From Methyloversatilis universalis EHg5 (GTDB lineage: Bacteria; Pseudomonadota; Gammaproteobacteria; Burkholderiales; Rhodocyclaceae), in the NCBI RefSeq assembly GCF_000378945.1, contig NZ_KB900539.1, positions 675,241 to 739,240 on the forward strand: a stretch of DNA of 64,000 nucleotides, read 5' to 3'. The translations under genes and the position numbers were made by a program. The notes under the pieces were generated by a model. That model worked only from the letters and a program-made list of their open reading frames with translations. It ran no database searches and was not told the DNA's origin. Of the stretch, positions 17,391 through 34,763 are shown one piece after another (position 1 is the stretch's first letter; each line of letters starts with the position of its first letter).

Positions 17391-18156
17391 GGCGCTGCGT
17401 GTGCGACGGCTCGGCGAGCGCGGGCCGGTGGTGGCCCTGATCCATGGCTGGGGCTGGGACAGCCGCGTGCTCGCACCGCTGGCCGAAGCGCTGTCCGCCC
17501 ACGCGCAGGTGGTGCTGCCGGATCTTCCGGGCTATGGCTTGAACCGCGACCGCCGCTGTGCGGATTTCGATGCCTGCGTCGATCTGCTGGCCTCCACCGT
17601 GCCGGATGCGGACAGCTTGGTCGGTTGGTCGCTGGGCGGGCTGCTGGCGATCGCCTGGGCCGCGAGAGCGCCGGTGCGCAGGCTGGCGCTGGTGGGCGCT
17701 TCGCCGCGCTTCATGCAGGCCGCGGACTGGCCGCTGGGCATGGCGGAAGAACGTTTCCATGCCTTTGCCGACGGCGTGCGTGAGGACGCGCGGAAAACCC
17801 GCACCCGCTTTGCCGCGCTGGCGGCGCTGGGCGACAGCGATGCGCGGAGCGTGCGTGCGACACTGGCTGCCTGGGTCGATGACCTGCCGCCGACCGACGA
17901 CGCGCTGGTCGCGTCGCTGGACTGGCTCAGCCAGCGCGACGAGCGGGCTGCGCTGAACCAGCTTGAATGCCCGGTTGCGCTGCTGCATGGCGAACAGGAT
18001 CAGGTGATCGCGGCCGGCGCCGCGCGCGCTGCCGCCGAGCAGGCCGGCGCGGCATGGATGCCGGTGCCCGGCGCCGCCCATCTGCCCTGGAGGCCGGAGG
18101 CGGCCGACCGCCTTGCGCGCTGGCTGGTCGGCGGGCGCGATGGGGGCGTGGCATGA
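17383..18156 (+). CDS. bioH: Pimeloyl-ACP methyl ester esterase
   Basis: This 257-residue alpha/beta hydrolase cleaves the methyl ester of pimeloyl-ACP, ending the BioC-BioH route to the pimelate moiety. The oxyanion region is LIHGWGWDSRV, the nucleophile is in VGWSLGGLLAI (GxSxG), and the triad acid and base lie in LLHGEQDQVI and GAAHLPW. The frame is open upstream to 17104 inside bioF; the ATG at 17383 gives the family N-terminus and overlaps bioF by 8 bp. Its placement next to bioC contrasts with E. coli, where bioH lies away from the bio operon. Confidence 0.92.
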   Translation: MTEALRVRRLGERGPVVALIHGWGWDSRVLAPLAEALSAHAQVVLPDLPGYGLNRDRRCADFDACVDLLASTVPDADSLVGWSLGGLLAIAWAARAPVRRLALVGASPRFMQAADWPLGMAEERFHAFADGVREDARKTRTRFAALAALGDSDARSVRATLAAWVDDLPPTDDALVASLDWLSQRDERAALNQLECPVALLHGEQDQVIAAGAARAAAEQAGAAWMPVPGAAHLPWRPEAADRLARWLVGGRDGGVA

Positions 18157-18938
18157 GCGACCGTGCTTCGCTGGGCGACGCCGGTGTGCGCGTCGCCTTT
18201 TCACGCGCGGCGTCGCGGTACGCCGGTGCGGCCGCCCTGCAGCGCCGGGTGTGCGACGGTCTGCTCGAACGCCTGCCGTCCGGACAGCGGATCACGCGGG
18301 CGCTCGATCTCGGGTGCGGCACCGGTTTCGCGAATGCAGGCCTGCAGGCGCGCTGCGCGCCGTCCGGACTGATCGCGGCGGATTTTTCCATCGGCATGCT
18401 GGCGGCCCATCAGGCGGGCATGGGTGTGCCCCGCGTGTGCGCCGATGCGCATCGCCTTCCGTTCGCAGACGGCTGTTTTGATCTGGTGTTCTCCAGCCTG
18501 ATGCTGCAGTGGTGTGCACTCGACGTGGCGTTGCCCGAATGTCGTCGTGTACTGGCTCGCGGCGGCAGACTGGCATTCAGCACCGTACTGACCGGTACCC
18601 TGGGTGAGATCGATCAGGCCTTCCACGGACTGGATGCGCACCGGCACGTGATCGCCTTTCCGTCCGCCGGCGATCTGGAAGCCGCCCTGATCGGCGCGGG
18701 CCTGCGCATCGAGCGGATGCAGATGAGCACCGAAACCGAGCATTTCGCCGATGCGCGCGCCTTGCTGCAGTCTAATCGAGACATCGGTGCATCCCGGGTG
18801 CCGGAGGGCGGGCGGCGCGCGGTGCTGGGGCGTACCGCCTTGCAGACGGTGCTCGCGCGACTTGAAGCGATGCGCACGCCTGACGGCCTGCCGCTGAGCT
18901 ACCGGCTTGCGTGGGTGATCGCGACCGCTGCAGAGTAA
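18153..18938 (+). CDS. bioC: Malonyl-ACP O-methyltransferase
   Basis: This 261-residue SAM-dependent methyltransferase makes malonyl-ACP methyl ester to prime pimelate synthesis. The N-terminal VRVAFSRAASRYAGAAALQ is the BioC family opening. The SAM motif ALDLGCGTGFANAG lies at about residues 50-63, and the post-motifs DAHRLPFADGCFDLVFSSLMLQW are clear. The ATG at 18153 overlaps the bioH stop by 4 bp; the longer open frame back to 17967 lies within bioH. Length is close to E. coli BioC (251). Confidence 0.93.
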   Translation: MSDRASLGDAGVRVAFSRAASRYAGAAALQRRVCDGLLERLPSGQRITRALDLGCGTGFANAGLQARCAPSGLIAADFSIGMLAAHQAGMGVPRVCADAHRLPFADGCFDLVFSSLMLQWCALDVALPECRRVLARGGRLAFSTVLTGTLGEIDQAFHGLDAHRHVIAFPSAGDLEAALIGAGLRIERMQMSTETEHFADARALLQSNRDIGASRVPEGGRRAVLGRTALQTVLARLEAMRTPDGLPLSYRLAWVIATAAE

Positions 18939-18950
18939 CTGGAGAACGAT

Positions 18951-19646
18951 GTGACTGAAGCACGCGTGCATTTCGTCGCCGGCACGGATACCGGCATAGG
19001 CAAGACACTGGTGTCGTGCGCGCTGCTGCACGCCCTGCGCGCGCAGGGCATCGCGGCAGTCGGCATGAAGCCGGTCGCTTCCGGTGCCGAACGGCATGCC
19101 GACGGACGCCTGCACAACGAGGACGCCGACGCGCTGGCGCAGGCAAGCGGCATGGCGCAGCCGAGCGCGCTGACCAATCCCTATCTGTTCGAACGCCCTC
19201 TGGCCCCGCACGTCGCAGCCGAACGCGAAGGGCGATCCATTGCGCGTGATGTCGTGCTGGATGCGCTGTCCCAGCTGCGCCGGCAGGCGGCGCACGTGGT
19301 GGTGGAAGGTGTTGGCGGCTTCGTCGTCCCGCTGGGCGATGACTGGACGACCGCCGATCTCGCCATCGATATCGGCGCGCCTGTAGTGCTGGTGGTTGGA
19401 CTGCGGCTTGGGTGCATCAGTCACGCACTGCTGACCGCCGAGGCGATCCGGAGCCGCGGACTGACGCTGGCCGGATGGGTCGCGAATTGCCAGCCCGATG
19501 GCATGCTGGAACAGGATGCGACGATTTTTGCGTTGAAAGTTCGCCTCAACGCGCCATTTCTTGGCATAATTCCGCGGCTGTCGGGAGCCGACGCGCAAAC
19601 TGCGTCTCGACTCCTCGACATCCAGCCGTTGCTGACAGTCTCTTGA
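18951..19646 (+). CDS. bioD: Dethiobiotin synthetase
   Basis: This 231-residue ATP-dependent enzyme closes the ureido ring of dethiobiotin from diaminopelargonate and CO2. The P-loop is GTDTGIGKTLVSCALL at about residues 9-24, followed by GMKPVASGA, the substrate loop NPYLFERPLAPHVAAEREG and VVEGVGGFVVPL. It starts with GTG at 18951: the overlapping ATG at 18949 is followed at once by a stop, and a CTGGAG site lies at 18939-18944. It is the last bio gene here; bioB is not in the window. Confidence 0.94.
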   Translation: MTEARVHFVAGTDTGIGKTLVSCALLHALRAQGIAAVGMKPVASGAERHADGRLHNEDADALAQASGMAQPSALTNPYLFERPLAPHVAAEREGRSIARDVVLDALSQLRRQAAHVVVEGVGGFVVPLGDDWTTADLAIDIGAPVVLVVGLRLGCISHALLTAEAIRSRGLTLAGWVANCQPDGMLEQDATIFALKVRLNAPFLGIIPRLSGADAQTASRLLDIQPLLTVS

Positions 19647-19666
19647 TGAATTTTTTGTTGAGGGGT

Positions 19667-19695
19667 TTGACAGCACAGGAAACCCTCACCATAAT
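19667..19695 (+). promoter_or_regulatory. Strong sigma-70 promoter for the tRNA-tuf operon
   Basis: TTGACA at 19667-19672 and CATAAT at 19690-19695 are separated by 17 bp and lie about 20 bp before tRNA-Tyr. A GC-rich GCGGG discriminator-like stretch follows, as in stringently controlled stable-RNA promoters. It should drive the tRNA-Tyr-Gly-Thr-tuf transcript. Confidence 0.82.
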
Positions 19696-19715
19696 CGCGG
19701 GTTTCGCTGGTCGCC

Positions 19716-19800
<85 letters not shown>

Positions 19801-19900
19801 CTCCCAGTTGAGTGGTTGTGAAGACGGCGAAATGCGGTGGCAAAAGATGTAATGCATCGCGAGCGCCTGGCGCGGCGGTGCAGTGGTAGGGAGTGGTTTG

Positions 19901-19974
19901 GCGGGAGTAGTTCAATGGTAGAACCTTAGCCTTCCAAGCTAATGACGCGGGTTCGATTCCCGTCTCCCGCTCCA
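19901..19974 (+). tRNA. tRNA-Gly (TCC)
   Basis: This 74-nt tRNA has acceptor GCGGGAG / CTCCCGC, anticodon stem TTAGC / GCTAA with loop CTTCCAA (anticodon TCC at 19953-19955 minus none; read at 19933-19935), T arm GGGTTCGATTCCC and an encoded CCA. Confidence 0.96.
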
Positions 19975-20013
19975 CGGTCCGGGCGTGTGTCCGGGCAAAA
20001 AAGCAGTTTCAGT

Positions 20014-20088
20014 GCCCATGTAGCTCAGTGGCAGAGCACTCCCTTGGTAAGGGAGAGGTCGGCAGTTCAATCCTGCCCATGGGCACCA
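20014..20088 (+). tRNA. tRNA-Thr (GGT)
   Basis: This 75-nt tRNA has acceptor GCCCATG / CATGGGC, anticodon stem CTCCC / GGGAG with loop TTGGTAA (anticodon GGT at 20046-20048), T arm GGCAGTTCAATCCTGCC and an encoded CCA. It lies 78 bp before tuf, the usual proteobacterial arrangement. Confidence 0.97.
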
Positions 20089-20166
20089 CCAATTCATTGC
20101 GTGCGGCATCCTGGTGACGAGCAAGGGTGTCAGCAGATCTCTATCAAGCAACCAGGGTGATCGAAA

Positions 20167-21358
<1,192 letters not shown>

Positions 21359-21403
21359 GTTGCCGTACCCCGGGTTGCGTGAGCAGCCCGGTTCGTGTTT
21401 TGC

Positions 21404-21479
21404 AGGGGCATAGCTCAATTGGCAGAGCGTCGGTCTCCAAAACCGAAGGTTGGGGGTTCGATTCCCTCTGCCCCTGCCA
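21404..21479 (+). tRNA. tRNA-Trp (CCA)
   Basis: This 76-nt tRNA has acceptor AGGGGCA / TGCCCCT, D arm TAGCTCAATTGGCAGAGC, anticodon loop CTCCAAA with CCA, T arm GGGGGTTCGATTCCCTC and an encoded CCA. It lies between tuf and secE, its conserved place. Confidence 0.97.
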
Positions 21480-21534
21480 CTCCGGTGGCCTAGCCGGGTA
21501 ATTTTGCGGAGTGCGTGCGCACTTCCGGATATTC

Positions 21535-21888
21535 ATGACCGACCAGCTGAAGTTTGCGCTGGCCATTGCTCTGCTTGTGGCGGGCGTGGCCGGCTTTTAC
21601 GTTCTTTCCGACCAGATCATGGTGGTTCGCGTCCTGTCCGTGGTCGCGGGTCTGGCGGCGGGCGTTGCGGTTGCTTGGTACACCGAGCCCGGTCGCCGCT
21701 TCATCGTTTTTGCGAACGAGTCGGTGGCTGAGGCGAAGAAGGTGGCTTGGCCGAGTCGCAAGGAAACCTTGCAGACGACCGCCATTGTGTTCGGTTTCGT
21801 CGTGGTGATGGCGGTGTTCCTGTGGGTCACCGACAAGAGCCTCGAGTGGGTGTTGTACGACCTCATCCTGGGCTGGAAGAAATCATGA
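21535..21888 (+). CDS. secE: Preprotein translocase subunit SecE
   Basis: This 117-residue inner-membrane protein clamps SecY in the SecYEG channel. Two N-terminal helices (about 7-23 and 29-47) precede the conserved amphipathic helix and hinge [19 protein letters not shown], then a final helix (about 87-107). This is the three-helix form found in E. coli. The ATG at 21535 is preferred over a GTG at 21511. The stop overlaps the nusG start by 4 bp. Confidence 0.95.
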   Translation: MTDQLKFALAIALLVAGVAGFYVLSDQIMVVRVLSVVAGLAAGVAVAWYTEPGRRFIVFANESVAEAKKVAWPSRKETLQTTAIVFGFVVVMAVFLWVTDKSLEWVLYDLILGWKKS

Positions 21889-22418
21889 GCAAGCGTTGGT
21901 ACGTTGTTCACGCCTACTCCGGCTTCGAGAAGTCGGTTCAGCGTGCGCTGACCGAGCGCATTGCGCGCTCGGGCATGCAGGACAAGTTCGGCCAGATCCT
22001 GGTGCCGGTCGAGGAAGTGATCGAAATGCGTGGTGGCCAAAAGGCCGTGTCCGAGCGCAAGTTCTTTCCGGGCTATGTGCTGGTCGAGATGGACATGGAC
22101 GAGGACAGCTGGCACCTCGTCAAGAGCACGCCGAAAGTGACCGGATTTGTCGGCGGTTCCGCCAACAAGCCGACGCCGATTTCCGAGAAGGAAGTCGACA
22201 AGATCATGCAGCAGATGCAGGAAGGGGTGGAGAAGCCCCGTCCGAAGGTGCTGTTCGAGGTGGGTGAGCTGGTGCGGGTCAAGGAAGGCCCCTTCACCGA
22301 CTTCAATGGTTCGGTCGAAAGCGTCAATTACGAAAAGAGTCGCCTGCATGTGTCGGTGACCATTTTCGGTCGAGCAACACCGGTCGAACTCGAGTTTTCC
22401 CAGGTCGAGAAGGTCTGA
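21885..22418 (+). CDS. nusG: Transcription termination/antitermination factor NusG
   Basis: This 177-residue protein binds RNA polymerase through an NGN domain ([20 protein letters not shown] at the start) and Rho or S10 through a C-terminal KOW domain ([20 protein letters not shown]). It couples transcription to translation. Length matches E. coli NusG closely. It overlaps secE by 4 bp, and the secE-nusG pair is separated from rplK by a 157-bp leader with two strong hairpins. Confidence 0.96.
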   Translation: MSKRWYVVHAYSGFEKSVQRALTERIARSGMQDKFGQILVPVEEVIEMRGGQKAVSERKFFPGYVLVEMDMDEDSWHLVKSTPKVTGFVGGSANKPTPISEKEVDKIMQQMQEGVEKPRPKVLFEVGELVRVKEGPFTDFNGSVESVNYEKSRLHVSVTIFGRATPVELEFSQVEKV

Positions 22419-22455
22419 TCTGAAGAATTTGGCGGCGCCTCTGGCGCTGTCTGGT

Positions 22456-22511
22456 GCGCGGTACCGCCTCGGGTGGTACCGCGCGATTGCTTTCCGGCGC
22501 CGCGGCGCCGG
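22456..22511 (+). promoter_or_regulatory. Twin hairpins in the rplK leader
   Basis: GCGCGGTACC at 22456-22465 pairs perfectly with GGTACCGCGC at 22475-22484 around a 9-nt loop. Ten bases later an 18-bp perfect palindrome CCGGCGCCGCGGCGCCGG occupies 22494-22511. They lie 65-120 bp before rplK. This is where L1 autoregulates rplK-rplA in other bacteria, so they may form that site, or end nusG transcription. No long T-tract follows. Confidence 0.5.
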
Positions 22512-22575
22512 ATGAGGAGTGATCCGGCCTCTTTCTCGGGGTGCGGTCACGCTATCACTCGCAACTGGAGTCATC

Positions 22576-23007
22576 ATGGCGAAGAAAATCGTCGGCTACG
22601 TGAAGCTGCAAGTGCCGGCCGGCAAGGCGAATCCGTCGCCCCCGATCGGCCCCGCGCTCGGTCAGCGCGGCCTGAACATCATGGAGTTCTGCAAGGCGTT
22701 CAACGCGCAGACCCAGGGCATGGAACCGGGTCTTCCGATCCCGGTGGTGATCACCGCCTACGCGGACAAGTCCTTCACCTTCGTGATGAAGTCGCCCCCG
22801 GCGACCATCCTGATCAAGAAGGCTGCTGGCATCACCAAGGGTTCGCCGAAGCCGCACACCGACAAGGTGGGTAAGGTCACCCGCGCCCAGCTTGAAGAAA
22901 TCGCGAAGGTGAAGAACAAGGATCTGACCGCTGCCGATCTGGATGCCGCTGTGCGCACGATCGCCGGTTCTGCCCGCAGCATGGGCATCACGGTGGAGGG
23001 CCTGTAA
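22576..23007 (+). CDS. rplK: 50S ribosomal protein L11
   Basis: This 143-residue protein of the GTPase-associated stalk base binds 23S rRNA near nucleotide 1067 and is needed for RelA activation. It has the N-terminal [31 protein letters not shown] region (key residues PAGKA and the proline pair PP) and the C-terminal rRNA-binding [12 protein letters not shown]. The ATG at 22576 follows CTGGAG. The next gene, rplA, starts 2 bp after its stop. Confidence 0.97.
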   Translation: MAKKIVGYVKLQVPAGKANPSPPIGPALGQRGLNIMEFCKAFNAQTQGMEPGLPIPVVITAYADKSFTFVMKSPPATILIKKAAGITKGSPKPHTDKVGKVTRAQLEEIAKVKNKDLTAADLDAAVRTIAGSARSMGITVEGL

Positions 23008-23009
23008 TC

Positions 23010-23702
23010 ATGGCAAAGCTCTCGAAGCGCATTCAGGCGCTGCGCGCCAAGGTTGATCGCAACCGCGCATACCCGCTGGCCGACGCGCTGGTGCTGGTCA
23101 AGGAAACCGCCAACGCCAAGTTCGACGAGTCGGTCGATCTGGCCGTGAATCTGGGCATCGACGCGAAGAAGTCGGACCAGCTGGTCCGTGGCTCGGTCGT
23201 GCTGCCTGCCGGTACCGGCAAGAGCGTGCGCGTGGCCGTGTTTGCCCAGGGCGCCAAGGCTGAAGAAGCCAAGGCCGCTGGCGCCGACGTGGTCGGTTTC
23301 GACGATCTGGCTGCCCAGGTCAAGGAAGGTAATCTGAACTTCGACGTGGCGATCGCCACCCCGGACGCGATGCGTGTCGTCGGCGCGCTGGGTCAGATTC
23401 TCGGTCCGCGTGGCCTGATGCCGAACCCGAAGGTCGGCACCGTGACCATGGACGTCACCACCGCGGTGAAGAACGCCAAGGCCGGTCAGGTGCAGTACCG
23501 CACCGACAAGGGCGGCATCGTTCAGTGCACCGTGGGTCGTGCCTCCTTCACCCCGGAACAGCTGACGACCAACATCAAGGCTCTGATCGAAGCGCTGAAC
23601 AAGGCGCGTCCGGCAGCCGCCAAGGGTGTCTACCTGCGCAAGGTGTCGGTAACGACCACCATGGGCGTGGGCATCCGCGTCGATCAGGCAACGGTGCAGT
23701 AA
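23010..23702 (+). CDS. rplA: 50S ribosomal protein L1
   Basis: This 230-residue two-domain protein forms the mobile L1 stalk that helps release E-site tRNA. It is the usual translational repressor of rplK-rplA. Landmarks are [34 protein letters not shown] and the C-terminal [18 protein letters not shown]. It follows rplK by 2 bp. A short hairpin at 23708-23727 and the L10 leader come next. Confidence 0.97.
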   Translation: MAKLSKRIQALRAKVDRNRAYPLADALVLVKETANAKFDESVDLAVNLGIDAKKSDQLVRGSVVLPAGTGKSVRVAVFAQGAKAEEAKAAGADVVGFDDLAAQVKEGNLNFDVAIATPDAMRVVGALGQILGPRGLMPNPKVGTVTMDVTTAVKNAKAGQVQYRTDKGGIVQCTVGRASFTPEQLTTNIKALIEALNKARPAAAKGVYLRKVSVTTTMGVGIRVDQATVQ

Positions 23703-23960
23703 TTTTCACGCCCGGTTTTCCGGGCGTTTGACAACAGTACTTTGGGCTGCTGCGGCCAGTAAGGCGCAGCGGGTTGTCAAAGACCGCAGGTGCCCGCAAG
23801 GGTCTAATGGCATGCAAGTGCCGCCTGCGCAGATGGCGTTACCCGACACAGGATGGATGGTGTCCGAAAGGACGTTTTCTCTCCTGATACGGTCGCCGCA
23901 AGTGGTTGATCCGGAAGGCAGCGATGCCGGATGGACGACTGTAATCATGGGAGCAAGACC
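23703..23960 (+). promoter_or_regulatory. L10 leader region with hairpin after rplA
   Basis: This 258-bp untranslated stretch precedes rplJ. It begins with a hairpin ACGCCCGG-TTTT-CCGGGCGT (23708-23727) with a very short T run, likely a weak terminator or processing site. The rest is rich in short complementary segments and sits where the L10(L12)4 complex binds its own mRNA in E. coli and relatives. I infer an L10 leader from position; I did not fold it. Confidence 0.55.
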
Positions 23961-24491
23961 TTGGCACTCAATCTCGATCAGAAGAAGGAAGTGGTTGCCG
24001 ACGCGTCCGCCGCAGTTGCGGACGCACAGGTAATCGTGATCGCCGAGAACAAAGGTCTGGAAGTGGGCGATGTGACCCGCTTGCGTGCTCAGGCTCGTGC
24101 ACAGGGTGTGTATCTGCGTGTTCTGAAGAACACGCTGGCACGTCGCGCTGTTGCGGGCACCCCTTTCGAGGGGTTGGCGAAGGAAATGACTGGTCCGCTG
24201 CTTTACGGCATGTCGGCCGATCCGGTTTCGGCCGCGAAGGTCATTCAGGAATTCGCCAAGAGCAACGACAAGCTGGTGATTCGTGGTGGTGCACTGGCCA
24301 ATCACGTCATGGACGCCAATGGCGTCAAGGCGCTGGCCACGATGCCGAGCCGCGAACAGCTGCTCGCCACCCTTCTGGGCACGATGCAGGCGCCGATCGC
24401 CAAGTTCGTTCAGACCCTCAACGAAGTTCCGGGCAAGTTTGTCCGGACCGTTGCGGCGCTGCGCGACGAACGCGAAAAGCAGTCCGCATAA
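23961..24491 (+). CDS. rplJ: 50S ribosomal protein L10
   Basis: This 176-residue protein anchors L7/L12 dimers on the stalk and represses its own operon. The start is a TTG at 23961. The family N-terminus [18 protein letters not shown] follows directly, and a GGGAG site lies at 23949-23953. An in-frame ATG at 23931 would add ten unrelated residues ([10 protein letters not shown]). The C-terminal helices that carry L12 are present. Use of TTG in such a highly expressed gene is notable and may help autoregulation. Confidence 0.93.
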   Translation: MALNLDQKKEVVADASAAVADAQVIVIAENKGLEVGDVTRLRAQARAQGVYLRVLKNTLARRAVAGTPFEGLAKEMTGPLLYGMSADPVSAAKVIQEFAKSNDKLVIRGGALANHVMDANGVKALATMPSREQLLATLLGTMQAPIAKFVQTLNEVPGKFVRTVAALRDEREKQSA

Positions 24492-24567
24492 GTTTTCAGC
24501 ATCACCCTGCAGATCAGGTAAACCATCCGCGCGTACCCTGTGTCGCGCATGAATCAGGAGTATAGAA

Positions 24568-24948
24568 ATGGCTGTTAGCAAGGAAGAAATCCTCGACGCG
24601 ATCTCGGCGATGTCGGTTCTCGAACTGTCGCAACTGATCAAGGACATGGAAGAGAAGTTCGGCGTGTCGGCTGCTGCCGCTGTTGCCGTGGCCGCCCCGG
24701 CTGCCGCTGGCGCCGCTGCCCCGGCTGCTGAAGAGAAGACCGAATTCACCGTCGTTCTGGCCGCTGCCGGCGAGAAGAAGGTTGAAGTCATCAAGGTCGT
24801 TCGCGCTGCCACCGGCCTCGGCCTGAAGGAAGCGAAGGACCTGGTTGACGGCGCTCCGAAGCCGGTCAAGGAAGGCATCGCCAAGGCTGACGCCGAAGCG
24901 CTGAAGAAGCAGCTGGAAGAAGCTGGCGCCAAGGTCGAACTGAAGTAA
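24568..24948 (+). CDS. rplL: 50S ribosomal protein L7/L12
   Basis: This 126-residue acidic stalk protein recruits and stimulates translational GTPases. An N-terminal dimerisation helix ([20 protein letters not shown]) and an Ala-rich flexible hinge (about residues 36-53) lead to the globular domain with KIKVIR-like [19 protein letters not shown] and [12 protein letters not shown]. The codons are strongly optimised. A 343-bp gap with an attenuator hairpin separates it from rpoB. Confidence 0.97.
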   Translation: MAVSKEEILDAISAMSVLELSQLIKDMEEKFGVSAAAAVAVAAPAAAGAAAPAAEEKTEFTVVLAAAGEKKVEVIKVVRAATGLGLKEAKDLVDGAPKPVKEGIAKADAEALKKQLEEAGAKVELK

Positions 24949-25291
24949 TTCGACTCTGGTCCCGCGGGAGTGCGTGCTTTCGGGCACGCGCTCCCGTTGT
25001 CGTTTCAGAGGGGACGGCAGGAACAGACGAAAACGCCTGGGAATACCAGGAAAACGCAGTCATGAACTGCTTTTTCCTTGTCTTCCGAAGCGATCACGGA
25101 AGACCGTCACCGGTCGAGCGAAAGTCCCGCCTCGGGTGTTCAACCCGCGCTTTCGCTGTCAGCCAGGGGTTGGTAGCGGCCAACCGCCGGTCACGCTGTC
25201 CTGATTGCATTCCGTGGTGAAACACGGGGCGGGCGCCGGGTGGCGCACGATCCGTTTTCCCCGGCCATCGCACTCTTTGTCCGGAGATTTC
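24949..25291 (+). promoter_or_regulatory. rplL-rpoB intergenic region
   Basis: This 343-bp region has no convincing gene; an in-frame extension of rpoB to 25205 is not needed. It holds the attenuator hairpin at 24966-24995. Like the E. coli rplL-rpoB spacer, it should reduce read-through from the ribosomal genes into rpoBC. No clear promoter was found in it. Confidence 0.6.
24966..24995 (+). terminator. Attenuator hairpin between rplL and rpoB
   Basis: GGGAGTGCGTGC at 24966-24977 pairs with GCACGCGCTCCC at 24984-24995 with one G-U wobble and a TTTCGG loop. Only a broken T run (GTTGTCGTTTC) follows, so it is probably a partial terminator that sets the ratio of ribosomal protein to polymerase transcripts. 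Confidence 0.65.
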
Positions 25292-29368
<4,077 letters not shown>

Positions 29369-29425
29369 GACTGGGCGCGAAAGCGTTCCGCCTAGCCCCT
29401 AGCCACTAGCCCCAAAGGAGTTGCC

Positions 29426-33631
<4,206 letters not shown>

Positions 33632-33687
33632 GTAGTCTGAGTGTTGCAGTCCGGATCAGCCCAGGGTAGCCGGCTAGGTGCCCAGGG

Positions 33688-33717
33688 TTGACCCGATTGT
33701 TTTTATGTGCCTATAAT
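33688..33717 (+). promoter_or_regulatory. str operon sigma-70 promoter
   Basis: TTGACC at 33688-33693 and a perfect TATAAT at 33712-33717 are separated by 18 bp, about 107 bp before rpsL. A GC-rich CCGGCC discriminator follows. It should drive rpsL-rpsG-fusA-tuf. Confidence 0.85.
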
Positions 33718-33823
33718 CCGGCCTCTTTGTGGGTCCGCCAACCGTAGCGGGCCCGAGGCGAACGAGTCGCGGAGGCGGGCCACTGGATAGGCGTCGCCTC
33801 CGGTCTTTTGGAATCTCGAAAAA

Positions 33824-34201
33824 ATGCCAACCATCAATCAGCTTGTACGCAAGCCGCGCACTTCGCCGGTAAGCAAGTCCAAGGTGCCGGCTCTCGAAGC
33901 TTGCCCGCAAAAGCGTGGTGTCTGCACCCGCGTCTACACCACGACCCCGAAGAAGCCGAACTCGGCGCTGCGTAAGGTCGCCAAGGTTCGCCTGACCAAC
34001 GGTTTCGAAGTGATTTCGTACATCGGTGGTGAGGGTCACAACCTGCAGGAGCACTCGGTTGTGCTGATTCGCGGCGGCCGTGTTAAGGATCTTCCGGGTG
34101 TCCGTTATCACATCGTGCGCGGTTCTCTGGATCTTCAGGGTGTGAAGGACCGGAAGCAGTCCCGTTCGAAGTACGGCGCCAAGCGTCCGAAGAAAGCGTA
34201 A
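33824..34201 (+). CDS. rpsL: 30S ribosomal protein S12
   Basis: This 125-residue decoding-centre protein begins [12 protein letters not shown]. The accuracy loop [14 protein letters not shown] has the lysine at the main streptomycin-resistance position unmutated, and the second loop [12 protein letters not shown] carries the other conserved lysine. It is first gene of the str operon, 25 bp before rpsG. Confidence 0.98.
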   Translation: MPTINQLVRKPRTSPVSKSKVPALEACPQKRGVCTRVYTTTPKKPNSALRKVAKVRLTNGFEVISYIGGEGHNLQEHSVVLIRGGRVKDLPGVRYHIVRGSLDLQGVKDRKQSRSKYGAKRPKKA

Positions 34202-34226
34202 CAGCAGAGATTGAGGGGTTAAGAAT

Positions 34227-34697
34227 ATGCCGCGTCGTCGCGAAGTACCGAAACGGGACATCCTGCCGGATCCGAAGTTTGGCAGCGTTGACCTGTCCAA
34301 GTTTGTCAATGTGCTCATGTCCGCCGGCAAGAAGTCGGTTGCGGAGCGCATCGTTTATGGCGCCTTTGATCAGATCAAGGCCAAGAGTGGCAAGGATCCG
34401 CTCGAGGTGTTTGCTCAGGCGATCAATAACGTGAAGCCGGTTGTGGAAGTGAAGAGCCGCCGCGTGGGTGGTGCCAACTACCAGGTGCCGGTGGAAGTCC
34501 GTCCGTCTCGTCGCATGGCGCTGTCGATGCGCTGGCTGCGCGAAGCGGCCCGCAAGCGTTCGGAGAAGTCGATGGGTCTGCGCCTGGCAGCCGAGCTGCT
34601 GGAGGCCTCCGAAGGTCGTGGCGCTGCGATGAAGAAGCGCGACGAGGTTCACCGGATGGCTGACGCGAACAAGGCGTTCTCGCACTTCCGCTTCTGA
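34227..34697 (+). CDS. rpsG: 30S ribosomal protein S7
   Basis: This 156-residue primary assembly protein of the 30S head is usually the str operon repressor. It begins [19 protein letters not shown], and [20 protein letters not shown] and the C-terminal [15 protein letters not shown] are family-typical. This is the short S7 form, without the C-terminal tail of E. coli K-12. AGGGGTTAAG precedes the ATG. A 9-bp hairpin follows the gene. Confidence 0.97.
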   Translation: MPRRREVPKRDILPDPKFGSVDLSKFVNVLMSAGKKSVAERIVYGAFDQIKAKSGKDPLEVFAQAINNVKPVVEVKSRRVGGANYQVPVEVRPSRRMALSMRWLREAARKRSEKSMGLRLAAELLEASEGRGAAMKKRDEVHRMADANKAFSHFRF

Positions 34698-34721
34698 TTC
34701 AAAGATTTGCTTAATTGACTT

Positions 34722-34741
34722 GGCCGCCACTTGTGGCGGCC
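34722..34741 (+). other. Hairpin between rpsG and fusA
   Basis: GGCCGCCAC at 34722-34730 pairs with GTGGCGGCC at 34733-34741 across a very tight loop, followed by TCTTGTTTC. It may be a partial terminator or an S7-responsive structure ahead of the GTG start of fusA. The role is inferred. Confidence 0.5.
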
Positions 34742-34763
34742 TCTTGTTTCAAAGGACTGTATC

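Noticed and set aside
23931-23960. ATG at 23931 as rplJ start
   Set aside because: The added residues [10 protein letters not shown] are not in the L10 family, while TTG at 23961 has a GGGAG site and the conserved N-terminus.
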